A stretch of DNA of 64,000 nucleotides from Ephemerocybe angulata. Taxonomy: Eukaryota; Basidiomycota; Agaricomycetes; Agaricales; Psathyrellaceae. Location: contig JAACJK010000165.1 in the NCBI GenBank assembly GCA_013368325.1, positions 434,001 through 498,000 on the forward strand, given 5' to 3'. Below, one piece after another: positions 33,763 to 46,399 of this stretch. Made by a program: the position numbers and the translations under genes. The notes below the pieces were generated by a model. It was not told the origin of the DNA. It searched no databases and was given only the letters and a program-made list of their open reading frames with translations. Every line of letters begins with the position of its first letter. Position 1 is the first letter of the stretch.

Positions 33763-36518
33763 ATGTCCGAGAAAATTGATTCTCCAGCACAACCGTCGAG
33801 CACCAAATTCACCGCTGCCCTACCCGACCAACATGCCTTCACGACTAGCGAATCTCAGTTTCTGAATGAATACGTACCCGAATACGTAGCTGAATGTGCT
33901 CGATTGGACAGTATATCCACTGAGCAACACCCCGACAAGAACTCAGGTCGCCGCACAGCTGGTGTCTATGGCTTGAAGAAGCAGTGGTCAGACGCGAAGG
34001 TCTACCCTGCATTTGTGAAAAAGTTCTACACCTCTGAGCACGACCGCCCGAATGCAGTATCATTGAAGAAGGTGAGTGTTCATTCCGTATGCCTCCTACT
34101 CTACTCACATCACCATCCAGGCCATTAACAAGTACCTGAGCAATAAGCGCACCTTAATGAAGACAAAGAAAGGCGTTTCAGCTCAGCCGTCAGTACCAGC
34201 ATCTGCAGCAGCCCCTAGCAAGCGATCCAAGCCTCGAAAGGTCAACGCTGCTGGGATTTTCGCAACGGAAGTAGGGAACAAAGACGGCATACGGGAGAAG
34301 ATGCAGGAGAAGCGGCAGGAGGCAGGTGGCTCGGTGCAGCTGAACTTCAAGGCCTACGACGGTGCCAAGACGGAGCTATACAACAGCTTGCCCGATACCA
34401 AGAAGGAACGCTATGAAGCGCTCGCGAGAGAACAGAACGAAGCGGCTGAACGCAAGCCCGATGCTGATCACCTGTACCAGTGCGTAAACTCACCCTTTTT
34501 GTGAGACGATGTAACAATAGACTGACAATTGATATAGAAACCAAACCACCATCGACAAGACGGTCTTCACGGCTTTGGAAGCCCTTGTCGGGGATGATTG
34601 GGGCCAGCACGGTCGAGTAGTGTTCTTCGTTATGGGCGCATTCCGAGATCGACGAGAGAAGCTCAAAACCTTCAAGTAGTGATCACCACGGGTTGACCCC
34701 GGGTCACGGCGCAGCAACCCGCACCCGCACCCGGGGTAACCCTACCCGCATACCCGCAGTTTTACCCGTCCGAACGAACCCAAAAACGGCCAAATCGGAT
34801 GAGATTTGGCCGAGATATGGTTGATTTATGTCCTATGACATAAATGGGCCATATCTCAGCCAGTTTCCGTCCGATTTGGACGTTCTCGGGCTCGTTTTGT
34901 AGGGGACGGGTAGGGGAACGTCCACCCGCACCCGCACCCCACGGGGTACAACCCGCGAACCCGTGCGGGTTGCGCGACCCGTGGTTATCACTACCTTCAA
35001 GTACGCCATTATAACCTGTCACGAGTAAAGTAGGGTATATTAACCATGAGAATTCAATCTTTCTAGGACATCTATCGCCCCAGCGTCTGTCGAGGGATTT
35101 GAACTTGAAGTTGATGACTATGCGGAACGAATACGTGAGCCATTCAAGAAGTGGGCCCTCAAAGCACTTCCACGTACGTGCTTTGCGCAACCCGCTCTCA
35201 TCACGCACTAACCAGTTCCCCTAGGACCCAATGCAACTCGCATTTCTGGAGAAGGGGTTGGGCTCACGTACACCGAAGATGGGTATCCCAGTATTCCGGA
35301 TGTCCCCGATGTCGAAGCGCTTTCTGCAAATGCTGTACGTTCAGTATTAGCAGAGTATATCAGATCAGCATGGAGTACGTCGACTTACAGTTCAGTCTAA
35401 TTACCAGTACTAACCCTTCCGTCGACGTTGCAGATGCTGCTTTACCTGCTGATCAACGTGATATACCTGTACCCTGGGTACGCCTACAGACCGTCACAGA
35501 CAGAGCAGGAGACCTGCGCAACCCCGGCCTGGTAGCGGCATTCCCATCTCTCGACCCTGCAACAATGTCACTGAACGACCGCTACGCATTGTACGGGATA
35601 ATCATTACTCACCAGCGCAAAGGGGCCCGACTGGTGGAGTTCATTGTGTCGGGGAGGTCGTCTCAGTCTGTAGCGGATGGACTCTGCGATCATGAGCCAT
35701 CCAAAGAGCCGAACGATGAAATCGAGGAGGTACCTGATCCGGCGAAGCCCCAGATGGGACGACGACCACCCCAGATTACACCACCACCCCCCGCGACACC
35801 TCCTCCGGTTACACCCCTGACAGCAACACCTCCCAAATCGACAGCTCCTCCAGCAACAACTCCCAAAGTAACACCTCCACCGGTTACGCCCCCGCCAGCG
35901 ACGCCTCCGGCCACGCCTCCCAAAGCGACACCTCGTCCGGTTACAGCTCCTCCGGCTACACCTCCCCGAGCGACGCCCCCGCCAGCGACACCTCCTCCGG
36001 CAACACCTCCCCAAGCGACTCCCCGCCCATCGACACCTCCTCCGGCTACCCCTACCACCTGTACTTGTCCGGTTTGTGCAACACTTCGCGCTGACTACTG
36101 TCCAAGCTTGGGTGCACAATAGCCGCTAATCATTCAGCATGCACAAGATGTGCGTCCTGTAGATGAGCCATCATTCCCCTCGGCTCCATTTCGGGTCGCT
36201 TATTCAGCCCAATTCCTGACCGCCTCGTCACTGCTCGCGCCCCCTGGGGCCGCCATCACTCCCGCCCAGGTTGACCGCTGGGGATATGCTGGACTAAGAA
36301 CTTTGATTTACCTGCCCCTACCTGCCAATCAACCCGTCAATGCATCTCGATCCAAGGTACGGATTCAGCGAGAAGATCGATCGGGCCTGGTGGGTGCGTG
36401 GTTGGGCTCGTCACTGGTGCCCCGGCCACTCCTTCAATGCGCACCGGGCTCCTGCACGGCGCTCAACCGCAAGCCTTGGAGCTGTGTGCAGCGGGGTTCT
36501 CGATTTTCCGGGAGATAG
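33763..36518 (+). CDS. Cargo gene with Thr/Pro-repeat C-terminal region
   Basis: Exons fit 33763-34071, 34121-34479, 34538-34675, 35067-35173, 35225-35374, 35434-36071 and from 36138 on. The N-terminal 100 residues end in a Lys-rich segment; exon 2 is basic (KRSKPRKVNAAGIFATEVG) with TKKERYEALAREQNEAAERK, which recalls the last helix of an HMG box. The middle (VPWVRLQTVTDRAG, NDRYALYGIIITHQRKGARLVEFI) is globular and unknown. Exon 6 encodes many ATPP/VTPP units. The 3' end is uncertain: frame 1 stops at 36518, while a second frame from about 36340 (GFSEKIDRAWWVRGWARHW) stays open to 36693, so an intron or a frameshift lies near 36350. Intron 3 contains a MITE. The gene sits in tandem with KDZ 1 on the same strand. 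Function not recognised. Confidence 0.65.
34668..34677. repeat. 10 bp target-site duplication of the MITE (left)
   Basis: ACCTTCAAGT at 34668-34677 is repeated exactly at 34993-35002. It overlaps the end of exon 3 and the GT of its donor. Confidence 0.85.
34678..34992. mobile_element. 315 bp MITE in intron 3 of the cargo gene
   Basis: Ends are inverted repeats: AGTGATCACCACGGGT at the left, AGTGATAACCACGGGT on the opposite strand at the right. The interior has ACCCGCACCCGCACCC runs facing each other and a central palindromic stretch (GACATAAATGGGCCATATCTC against its complement at 34800-34830). A 10 bp duplication fits a Mutator-type relative. It is non-autonomous: no ORF. The host intron grows by 325 bp and its donor context changes from GTACGC to GTAGTG. 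Confidence 0.85.
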
Positions 36519-36924
36519 TTCGTTAGCTACATTCGAACACGCAGAGTACGGCTATGTTGTGATTATGACCCCACTTCGCATTTCATACCGCCACCCGCTC
36601 CAGTACCCGGCTCAATACACAATACACCCATTTCGAAGGGCTACGTATGTCAAACCGCCGGCACCCCGATACACCAATTCCAAGCACCAGTAATGTAGAG
36701 CGTTTCTCTCCCTAAATACTCCCGCTTCATCCCCCATTTCCTACATGGGTAGCCCATGATAAATATGCCCAACTGATAGTACAAGCACCTGGACTGAGAC
36801 TCTGCGCCTCTCACAGGAACCTCTTGGAATATTTGGGCAGTCGGCATTTGACCGTCCTCAACATGGGCCTAACCTAATTGGGTTACCTCCCTCAGATTGA
36901 TATCTAACCAAATTGAGCTTAGCA
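36519..36924. other. 3' region of the cargo gene, no separate gene
   Basis: Holds the alternative open frame to 36693 described for the upstream gene, then non-coding AT-richer sequence. Confidence 0.4.
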
Positions 36925-37215
36925 TGATACCCCGGCGCCCATCGAAGATACACGGCGCTTCAGCACCCCGGCGCCTAATCGAAGATACACGTGGGCGCTT
37001 CAGCATATACCCCGGCGCTTATTCGAAGCTACACTTCGGTACCTCCGAATACACTTCCATACCTCCGGATATACCTCGGCGCCTCAGCATACACCCCAGC
37101 GCCTAATCGGAGGTACACCTCCGCGCTTCCGCATACACCCCAGCGCTTAATTGGGGATTCACCTCGGCGCCTCAGCATATGCCCCGGCGCTTAATCTATT
37201 CTGTACGCCGGCGGT
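36925..37215. repeat. 43 bp imperfect minisatellite containing GGCGCTTA
   Basis: About six units built on CCCCGGCGCTTAATCG, GATACAC and CAGCATA, e.g. at 36970, 37010, 37095, 37138 and 37181; the last three are spaced by 43 bp. GGCGCTTA is the same word that recurs across the window. Confidence 0.7.
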
Positions 37216-37410
37216 TAGGATGTTCAATCGAGAGGCCTTGTTTTTGCAGTGTGCACAGGGTATAAAGTTGAGGTGACTAGATATTACACGGGCGCTTATT
37301 GAAGCAGCAGCTCCCTTGGCGCGGTATACAATTCATTACACCATTCTAATGCACTCATTACATAGTATTTCTGTCAGAAGAACATATCAACGGGGAAATT
37401 ATGTTTAGAA
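37216..37410. other. Short non-coding gap
   Basis: No ORF of note; one GGGCGCTTATTGAAG at 37290. Confidence 0.4.
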
Positions 37411-37412
37411 TA

Positions 37413-37740
37413 TATCGTCCGGACTCCGAAGCACCAGTGCGATGCACCCAATCCAGAATTCGTGGACTTGAGCTGCTCAGTCGGAAACACCAGACCAATG
37501 CACACAAACGCGGATATTACACTTAGAACATATCGTCCGGACTCCGAAGCACCAGTGCGATGCACCCAATCCAGAATTCGTGGACTTGTGCTGCTCAGTC
37601 GAAAACACCAGACCAATGCACACAAACGCGGATATTACACTTAGAACATATCGTCCGGACTCCGAAGCACCAGTGCGATGCACCCAATCCAGAATTCGTG
37701 GACCTGTGCTGCTCAGTCGGAAACACCAGGGCAATACACA
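37413..37740. repeat. 118 bp tandem repeat, 2.8 copies
   Basis: Units start with TATCGTCCGGACTCCGAAGC at 37413, 37531 and 37649, almost identical; the third is cut short near 37735. Located just beyond the 3' end of KDZ 2. The six-frame ORFs here are by-products of the repeat. Confidence 0.9.
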
Positions 37741-40376
37741 CACTGTAGCGACGGCCTTGGACGCGTTGTGAACAATAGACTCTGATATCAGTGTAAATCA
37801 CACAAACAGGTAGATTTCCATAAGTCACTAGATACACGAAGTGCACATATCAAGGTGATGCCATGACAACGTCCTCAGACTCATGATCAGTGGACGGCTG
37901 CACAGTTGACTCTGACTTCCGCCTTGCGTAATACAAGTCGGGGCTAGAGCACTCCTCCATTGCGCTCGCAATCCGTTCGTCTACCCCCTTCCACATATGT
38001 TCAAACTTGCGACGAAGGCCGAGGCATATAGCCCCCTGCCTCTTTGCGTATGCTTGAAGTCCCTCAGCGTACCCCTTATCATCCCCTGCTTGTGCTTGTT
38101 TCGCGTCCGCGCGGTCATACCATTCTTTCTCTTTCCACGTAAAGAACCGGATGGTTCGTTTCATCTCTTCTCTGACGATCTTGATCTCCTCGTGGTATCG
38201 CGCCGCACGGGCTCTGGACTTGGCCCATTCTACTTTAATCACTATGGTTCCGTGAGCGAGGCTATGCTATCTCTGGATAAATGAACCTACTCTCCGCCTC
38301 ATACTCGGTATGATTATCTTTCGCCGCGGACGCGTGCCTCCAGATCCACGAAACGGTACGACGTGTCTCGTGCGTGCGCCTCTTTTCTTTTTCCTTCTGT
38401 TTTGAAGTTAAGGTCTCCTCCGCTCGCTCATCGATGTCGGGGGCTGCCATCGCCCTGATGTCGCTGTCCTGCAGCGGAAGGTAGAACGCCTCTAGCCCAA
38501 CCTTTCCCAACATGCGTCCCAGCGAGAGAAGAGCTTCGCGAGCTTGGCGGTACTCATCCCTTGCCGCTCCAATCTGGGCTTCGATGTTACCCAGGAGGTT
38601 TAAAGCCTTGGTATTCGGGGCCTGGCCGCGAAGCCACCGCTTTTTGAGGTCGTAGACGGTTACCCGCCGCTGGAGACACCTTCTCAGGGAGGTAAGTGCT
38701 TCTTCCGCCTGCGCCGCGCGGAGTTGAAACTCAATGTCGACCAAGTTAGTATCAACTGGCACTTGTGTACCGATTTGCGAGGGAAGCCAAATTGGGAGCT
38801 CATAGGGTGGGACTGTCTTGGGCCCGGTCGCCTTCTGACGGAGAAGAATTGTTGCTGGAATGTAAAGCTGGAGCGTCTGGTACCATGCGTCGATGCGGCG
38901 AATGAGAGCATTTGATCGAAGCTGGATACGAGTGAGTTCGCGGTCCCGTGAGTGAGTCCATGTTTGCTTCATTTCGCTTTTCAAAGCACGCCTGGCGAAC
39001 AATGGTGAGTTCTTTCATATTTGAACTGTATTAGAACAGACTTACTGGTCAGATTCAATATCAATCCCGCGTGATATGAGAACACTAGGGGAGACGTCAG
39101 GGCTCAGCGACGTATCCTTCCCTGCGGCAATGGCTACAGCTTCTGCTTCCGCAAGAGCCCGTCTGACTGCCGTCTGTGTCGGAAGTGCCACAGTCATTTC
39201 GAACGGGTTGGGATTAGTAGCAGGATCTCGTTCCCAAGCAGTCATAGACTCGGTCCAGCCCTTGACCGTTGCGGCGTCCAAGGTTTCTTCTAGTTCGGCA
39301 TGGGCGATGGTATTTTCGGCGACCTTAGACAGAGCTGTGTCCATCTTCTTCAGGAGAGAGGAGCCTGTAGTCAATGTAATTAGCAACCCTTCCTATTAGT
39401 TTGAACGGCACCCACCGAGATCAATGATCTTTCGCCAGTTATAGTCGCCAAAGTTATAATCCAGCGTATCTCGACGCGTACCCGGACCCATCTCTCGTGT
39501 GCTGGGCGCCAGGGGATTCGCCTCTCCCCACCCACGCTCTGGGGCCTCTCCATCACCAAGGCCAGCTCCCGGTGTGAACATGAATGCGAATTTGGTTTGG
39601 CATGGCGCTATGTGTGCGGGAAGATGGAATTTAGGAACTAGGAATCGGGCCTTAGATCCGCTTCTGAGGATCGGAGATTTCAAGTCGATTTTCGAGATTC
39701 GCTCTAGAAGATACTTTGACCATTGACACGCGATGTCGTAGGAGATGTAGAATGTCTGTAGAATGCCAAGAGCCATGACAACAAGACTCCAATGGAAGAT
39801 GAAGTCCATGTTGCAATACCTTCAGCAGGGCCAACATGCAGTCAGTAAGCGTTTAACGACATGGCTAAGGCCACGTACCTCTCCCCTTTTTGCAAATCGC
39901 ACACCGCGGATGGTCGCTTCATATTATGGCGCGCACATTCGACGGTAGCGACGCCTGTCGCAGCATAGCCCTGCCCAGGACTAACGTCAGCGAGATTGAC
40001 GGCATCGTGGCGGGAGCAAGTGCTCTTCGGTTCGACTTCGTCCTTGTGCTTGTCCAGAAACTTGGCAAATTTGGATTCCTCCACAAAGTAAGAATACCCC
40101 TTACTGAGCCCCGGATCAGCCTTGTCGCTCGACACGTCCTTTCGCTTTAGACGGAAGCAGGCGTCTAAGGCCAGATTGAGGGCATGAATATATCTAAGTA
40201 TTGTTCCAATTAGAGGAGTACTCTGGACGCGAGAGGGAAGTTCATACCGCGTTTCTTCGGGTTCATCCTGCCATCCTTCTGCCATGTTGATTCCAGGGTG
40301 GGGGCACGGAGGGCAGAGAAGCGCACATTCGCCTTCTTTGGTCTCGGCTGCAGACCGAATAGGGTCGTGTCCGCGC

Positions 40377-40381
40377 ATCAT
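40377..40381. repeat. 5 bp target-site duplication ATCAT (left copy)
   Basis: ATCAT at 40377-40381 and 49714-49718. A 3 bp reading (TCA with termini starting TGCACC) is also possible because of base sharing at the junction. Confidence 0.7.
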
Positions 40382-41277
40382 GCACCTTAGTCACATGGGA
40401 ATAGGTGCCTCTTAGGCTTCTGAATATACCCTTCCAGCAAGCCTAAGAGGCGGGCAATTCCCAGGAAGGATTTCTTGTTCCACATCCCTCCTTCCCCTCC
40501 CATATTCCTGTTCCACTTCCAGGGCCATTTCCCATTCCACATTTCCCCTTCCACCTTCCCCTTCTTCCAGCTTGTTCTTCCCATCATTGATGTCACAGTC
40601 ACGGGGTGTCCGGGGTCCTATCTTTTTTTTTTTTTTTTTTTTTCTTTTTGGCCCTCTCTGTAGATTTATGTCATACGGTGGTGTTGGAACCAGCCTAGCT
40701 CTACCTACAGTAGCCTGCGAAGCTATTTGATCTCTGAACCTTGTGAATAATTTTTTCTACCAGTTGGGCTTATTAGCAGTCAAAACAAGGCATGATTGAA
40801 GGCAGGTGAACCTTTACGTGCCACCATCTGACAATTGAGAAAAAAAAGTGAGCACCATGCCAAATAACTTGATAAGCAAAAGCCCAAAGTGCAAGTCACA
40901 AGTCATTGAACTTTGTATCCAAAGCCATGCATTACAAGGCTTCTTCCAGATTTCCCTTCCCACTCTTCTTCCAGGGCAGGCTTTTTCCAGCTTTCTTTCC
41001 AACGAAGCCTTCTTCCCACTCTTCTTCCATGCCACACTTCTTCCCACCCTGTTTCCAAAGCAGTCTCCTTCCTACACTTCTTCCAAGGCAGTGTTCTTCC
41101 CACTCTTCTTCCATTTCCATTCTTCCCACTCTTCTTCCATCCTTCCTCCCCTCTTCCATCCTTCCCACTCTTCTTCCCTCCTTCCCACTCTTCTTCCAAG
41201 GCAGACTTCTTCCTACTCTTCTTCCAAGGAAGCCATACTTGCTTAGCCGTCAGGTATTTGGGCCTGAGTTCCCATGA
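40382..41277. repeat. Left inverted repeat of the 9.3 kb element
   Basis: Outer ~330 bp unique sequence with an internal palindrome (GCCTCTTAGGCTT and AAGCCTAAGAGGC), then a T-run at 40622-40648, unique sequence, and a CTTCTTCCA-rich minisatellite (40928-41230). It ends with a segment matching 48663-48712 in reverse. Confidence 0.85.
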
Positions 41278-42840
41278 AGGCAGTTACAAGCACAGTAATA
41301 CCACCAACCTTGCCGCCGCGCCTATGGAGACTCGCAGTCCAAACCATGTTAACACAGTAGGTGGTGCGCTATTTCTTGAAATCCACCTTCTCAGAGTTGT
41401 GCCAGCTGGAGAACTTGGCCATTGAGTAGATCATGCCAGTGGCATCTGGTGGTGCTCAGCGATGCAAGTGAATGACCTCAAGTAAATGGGGCTTACCAGA
41501 GATATTGATACAGAGGAAGGTGATGACTCATGAGAGCATCATGATAACAGGCGTGTACAGAGATATAGTTGTACTGTGGCTGGGTGAGATTAGTGGCAAC
41601 CACACCTCAGGAAGGTGTAGTGCATATGATCAGAACATTCCTGATGTTATCCAGCATTGGAATATCATGACCTGCTTGAAGAGTGCTGGAAGAACCCATA
41701 GTACCATAACTACATCACCTCTACTGCCAGACCTCACACACACATCTCACACTGCTTTATTTTGCGTCTCGCAAAATACGAAAAAATATGGTAGCAAGGA
41801 AACCCACTTGAGTGGCTGTACAAAGCTGTATGATGTATACAGCTAGCCACTTTTGAGCCACTTGGCACTTTTTTGGAGCACCAGGGAATTTCAGTCACTG
41901 ATATACATCCGAGAGTATGGAGGGAGCGTAGTAGAAAATAAGGGTGAATTAACAGGGGGAGTTAGGTGGTGTGCACCTTCCACAATGTGCATCCTGTCAT
42001 CACCAAGCCACCAATACTAACCTACAGAATCGCCCCCTTGTCCACCTTTCCTACATTGGTCTGGGGTATACTTCTCATGCTTGTGTATCAAGGCTTCGCC
42101 CCCCCGCGAGCGAGTGCGAGCAGACCGGAGGTATGCATCAGCGAGCGAGCACTGACCCCACATGCAAATGTAATATTTTGAATATATAGCTTGATTTTTT
42201 ATGGGGGTTTGCGGCTGTAGTCAAGCTGTAGGGTTGGTAGTAGGCTTCCAACACCAGTGTCCAGGTCTGCCCAGAGGGCCATAGTTTCAAAATAATGCTG
42301 CACACTGCTTGTGAGGCAGCTTGAAATACTTTGTGTACATATATACAATCATACCCATCAAATGCAATGCGCTTCACTGCCAGACCCGGGCTGAAGCGCT
42401 TTGGAAGCGCTCAAAAAGCGCCCGTCGCGTAAGCCATTCGGTAATTGCCGAAGGCACGTGAGCCCCAGGCAAGCGCCATCAACGTCACCGTCCGTGGCCC
42501 ACCAGGCGCTGAGTCCTGACCATTTCAAACAACCACATCCCTTCCAAACCTCGTTCACCTCCAGTGTCGCACCTCCAGCACCCGGACATGCCCTGCGCAG
42601 CTGCACCGACAACAACGGCGGAAATGCCGGCCACCCTCAACGTCTGGCGGGCGCGATCAGCGTGAGACGACCTCGAGCCCCGCAACGGCGACGAACTAGA
42701 ACGCGACGACGACACAGTCAGCACTCGAGAATCGATGGGAGGACATGACAGACTCACAGTGGATGTGGAGGGTGTACTAGACGAGCGCGAAGTACGAAGA
42801 GCTAGATCCGGGATGGTATCGAAAGGTCAGTTCATTTGTG
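41278..42840. other. Interior of the 9.3 kb element, no gene recognised
   Basis: Short ORFs only. The Arg/Pro-rich ORF at 42401-42748 precedes the OFD1-like fragment and might be its 5' flank, but no family resemblance is seen. Confidence 0.4.
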
Positions 42841-42849
42841 CTCAACTAT

Positions 42850-43660
42850 AATCAGCGGCCACTTAGGCCATTACGTCGAAGAGGAACCGCCCGAGCAGGA
42901 GTCCGTTTTTGAGGTGCAGCCGGACAAGGGCTTCCATTCAGTGGAGAAGGTCGTGGTTGGGGGTGATGGAAGGGAGAGGCTGAGTATCAGTGGGTGGTTC
43001 CACCATATCCAAGAGGGCGAGGAGAGGTACTACCCGGAGAAGCCTGCCGAGGCTAAAAGCTTCACGAGAGCAGCTGGTGCGTTATACATATACTATCTTT
43101 TCTTTCCTTGTACTTACGCTTAATCGCAGACATCCACCTCGACGCTACCCCGACTCCTCAGAAGCGACGATCCCTGCGCGCCTCACTGAATCCTAGACCG
43201 CCTTCCTTTCCTGAACCCGTCTACCTCAAACAACACACGATGAAAGCGCTCGCCCCGCGCTTCGTCGAAGAATCCTCGCTCGAGCTGCACCACCGAAATC
43301 GCCAAATCCCTCGAGACGCGCCTGCGCGCCCTGGACGACCGCGCAGGCAAGGTCCCGCCACACTCCAGCGGGGTCGATCTCAGCGTAGACCGCAAGGGCC
43401 GCAGCGGGTGGGCCATCCGCGGGCCGCCGCACAAGTGGCGCTACCGCACTTTGAAGGAAGGGGCGAGGAGCGTGGTAGAGGCGCGACGGCAACCCCGAGC
43501 GTCGACGCGAACGCGCGGAGCCTGCAGGACGAGCTGTTCAGCAGCGTTCAGCAGCGCGGCGTTCCGTGCGTGGCTGTCGCTTGTGACGAAGCTGATTCCG
43601 ATGCGGCATCGCGTGGAGGCGCGGCGGTTTAGGCCCCCGGCTTGGGCATGCGACAAGTCC
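42850..43660 (+). pseudogene. Captured fragment of a prolyl 3,4-dihydroxylase (TPA1/OFD1-like)
   Basis: First block (42890-43060): VFEVQPDKGFHSVEKV, then RERLSISGWFHHIQEGEE, which matches the 2-oxoglutarate oxygenase core of TPA1/OFD1 proteins (FEVQPG-SFH-V and RLS-SGW-H). After an intron-like gap (GTGCGT...CGCAG, about 43078-43130) comes PVYLKQHTMKALAPRFVEE with SSLELH, then after a frame change GWAIRGPPHKWRYRTL, and after two more changes NARSLQDELFSS and AAFRAWLSLVTKLIPMRHRV with EARRFRP. TPA1/OFD1 hydroxylates a ribosomal protein S23 proline or acts in sterol/oxygen sensing. At least three frameshifts and missing N-terminal parts make this a dead copy; the parent gene is presumably elsewhere in the genome. 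Confidence 0.75.
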
Positions 43661-46200
43661 CCGACGTTTCTTGTGCGTCCTATGTGTCGTTGGCGGTAGT
43701 CTCGCAGGGTGCTTCATGCGAAGGAGTGGAGGTGTGTTCGTCGTCGCCGTCGGTTCGGTTCTGTGTCTTCGGTCTAGCCTGTCCTCGTCGACGTGGTGGT
43801 GGTGATGGAGATCTTGCCGCTTGGTGAGTCCGGTGACTCGGGCATCGTAAACGAGAGTTGGGTCTTGTGTATGGCTAGTTGCGAATGGTAAGTCAGTCCC
43901 TTTAGACCTTAGCGTCGAGTACTGACGCACCTTTTAGCTTGTTTTCGATTGCCCCTGCCTTGCATCGTATTTGGAGTCTTGTCCGAGACGTCATGCAGCC
44001 CATGACCGGGGACGTAGACGAGGAAACGGTGGCGGGAATGCTGTCGGTGCTTGTGGAATCTGGGTGTCGCTTAGTGCGCCAAAGCGGTTGGTGGGGATGC
44101 GATGGCGTCGTGTTCGGTCGTCGCTCACGGCTGGACAAAGGTGAGTAGATAGGCAGAGTTTTTAGAAGAAAGATACTGACCTTGTGACATCTCCTATAGT
44201 CAGATGCTCGTTTCGCTTGTGAGTGCGGGACTTTGGACACATCTCCAAGGCTCTGTTAGCCGGCGTTGACTACCTCAGTCACGAATACCGACCCAACTTG
44301 AACTAGAGAATTGCGTCGACTTTCAAAAAAGACCTTTCGGATAGCGCTGATCCAGCGTACGGCTGGGAGTGAGTTCGGTGCTCGCATGCTGTCGTCGTTT
44401 CGATGCTGATGGACAGCCTCTAGCACCCGACGGTCCTTTCGTTTCACGGCTAGTGAATGGTAAGCAAGTTGGTGTAGACCAGAGCGGGGAGTACTAACGC
44501 ACCTTTGAGCTTAGATGCACGCGCTCGCTCTGCCGCCCAACATTTCCCGGCCTTGAATGTACTAGGAGGATGCGGCGATAGTTGAGGGGATCAGTGAAGG
44601 TCTCTAACGAGGTGCGATCGGAAGCGAGGTGGTGAACTTGCGAGGAGGAGGAGGCGAGGCTGGATGTGGTGCTGGGGGAGGCGGAGAGCGGTGGCGAGGA
44701 GGGCGAGGGGTATTATAGAAGGCAGAGGGTGCAGAGGGGGTGGCAGAGTAGGGAGTGGCGTGAGTAGGAGTGTTATGTGGCGCCGCATAAATTCATGTTA
44801 TTGGATGTGAAACTTGTATCTAGTATGTTTACACTAGGAATTCCAAGAGCTTTGGTTACCAGTGCACCGGAAAGGAAGTGAAAGCTGGGGAAGCGCCCAT
44901 TGTACAGTTTCTTGAAATGTTTTGTGACCGAGATGAAGCCGGGCGAATGTCGAGTGTGGAGGGTGATAATGAGGTCTGGCGTATGGAACATAAGTTGCAT
45001 CAAACCCAGAATCTTGCACGGTCTGACCTTAACTCAAATACTGGTCCGTTTGCTACATGAGTAGGCGCGTTTTGAAGAGCTGATTTTACTGGTTATTTAT
45101 GTGATTTTTACATATTTGTTATCTGCAGTGTGTCGCTTACCTCGTCGCCGGTAAAGTGAAGTGAGCTCGCCTGCCGTCTTCATCGTCATACTAAGGTATT
45201 ACGCCCTTTCGAAGTCCAGAGACGTATGGTAGGTAAATATAGTAGAGTATATAGTTACATTACATATAAATATGGTGTATTGGCCCTATGGGGGCCTCGT
45301 TAGGTTCGGATTTGTCCCCTTGAGACCCGGGCGCTTAAACGGCGGGCTTGAGGATGTTTGGCCGATCTCGAGCACCTAAAGGTAGGTGAACCATCACCCT
45401 TGTCTGCGCGATTAACAGACTGACGCATCAGTCGACTTCTCACACTTCGACATCTCACAACGCAGCCCTATAGCTACGATCTAGGGTAGACGCGCCGACG
45501 GATATAATGGATTATGGCTTCAAGGTGCGTCAGTGACAATCAGCAACTCTACCAAGCGACGAACCTACCTTTTTATAGCCCAAGTCTGCTATAACGGCCC
45601 CTAATGCCCGCGAATGCATTGTGCACGACCTCAAAGCATCCAAAATCTCATTCGGCGTCATCGACGATCAAACGACGGGTTCGGTGTACACGATGCGGCT
45701 ATCGCTAGCGCCCGCTACTCGGAAATCCCAGCAATACAGTTACAATTTCGCAATATACATTTTTCTATGTAGAGCAATGTTATAACATCCAACACCAGTT
45801 GTTTACCTCTCAAGAATCAAGGGCCAGTGAGGGCTTGAGCCAATGGAGACGCCCAGATCGCGCGATCGAAACGGCTCTGATGACGCGCGCACACACTTTG
45901 TCCTTGACCATCACCCTTGGCCATTCCGACCCTTCTTTTCCAGGCGTCGCACGACTTCTCACTGCACCTCCGATCCAGACCAACGACAACAGCGCACGTA
46001 CACTGGGAACCAGCACCGACGGCGGCCTACGCACCACCCACCAATTCACTAGGGAGGATTAGGCGGACAGCGGCAGGCGCCTCCAAACTCTCGTCGCGAC
46101 GCCGCCGTCAGAAATATCGCACAAGTTCGAGCATGAAGACACACATCGAAATAGCACCAGCAACGGCCGGGCGTGAGCCGAATCACAGCGGCCTGGAGGA
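43661..46200. other. Interior of the 9.3 kb element, duplicated segments, no gene
   Basis: 43865-43945 resembles 44440-44515 (GGCTAGT, AATGGTAAG, GTAGACC or TTAGACC, GAGTACT-ACGCACCTTT-AGCTT), an internal duplication. GGGCGCTTAA occurs at 45329. Short ORFs, none recognised. Confidence 0.4.
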
Positions 46201-46399
46201 GCGGAGATGAAGGTAAGCACGACAGTCGCAAGATCCAACCGTCACTTACCTCCCGTCTTTTACTGGCAGGCCCGCCCAACGGCATCTCCGAGGCCGGAGG
46301 CGCGCCTCCCACTGCGACTGCATCGCGCCGACACCTTGCCCCGCACTGAGAGTAGGAGACGACGGGCGCAAGTGGCGCAGTCTGGGGCGCAGCGGTAGA

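Noticed and set aside
35568..36119. Cys/Arg- and Gly-rich ORFs opposite the Thr/Pro repeats
   Set aside because: They arise from the complement of ACACCTCC-type repeats in exon 6 of the plus-strand gene.
37413..37740. CRISPR-like array
   Set aside because: 118 bp units without spacers in a eukaryotic genome; an ordinary tandem repeat.
40475..41425. Ser/Phe/Leu-rich and Lys/Glu-rich ORFs in the inverted repeats
   Set aside because: Pure translation of the CTTCTTCCA minisatellite in different frames; the same on the right arm.
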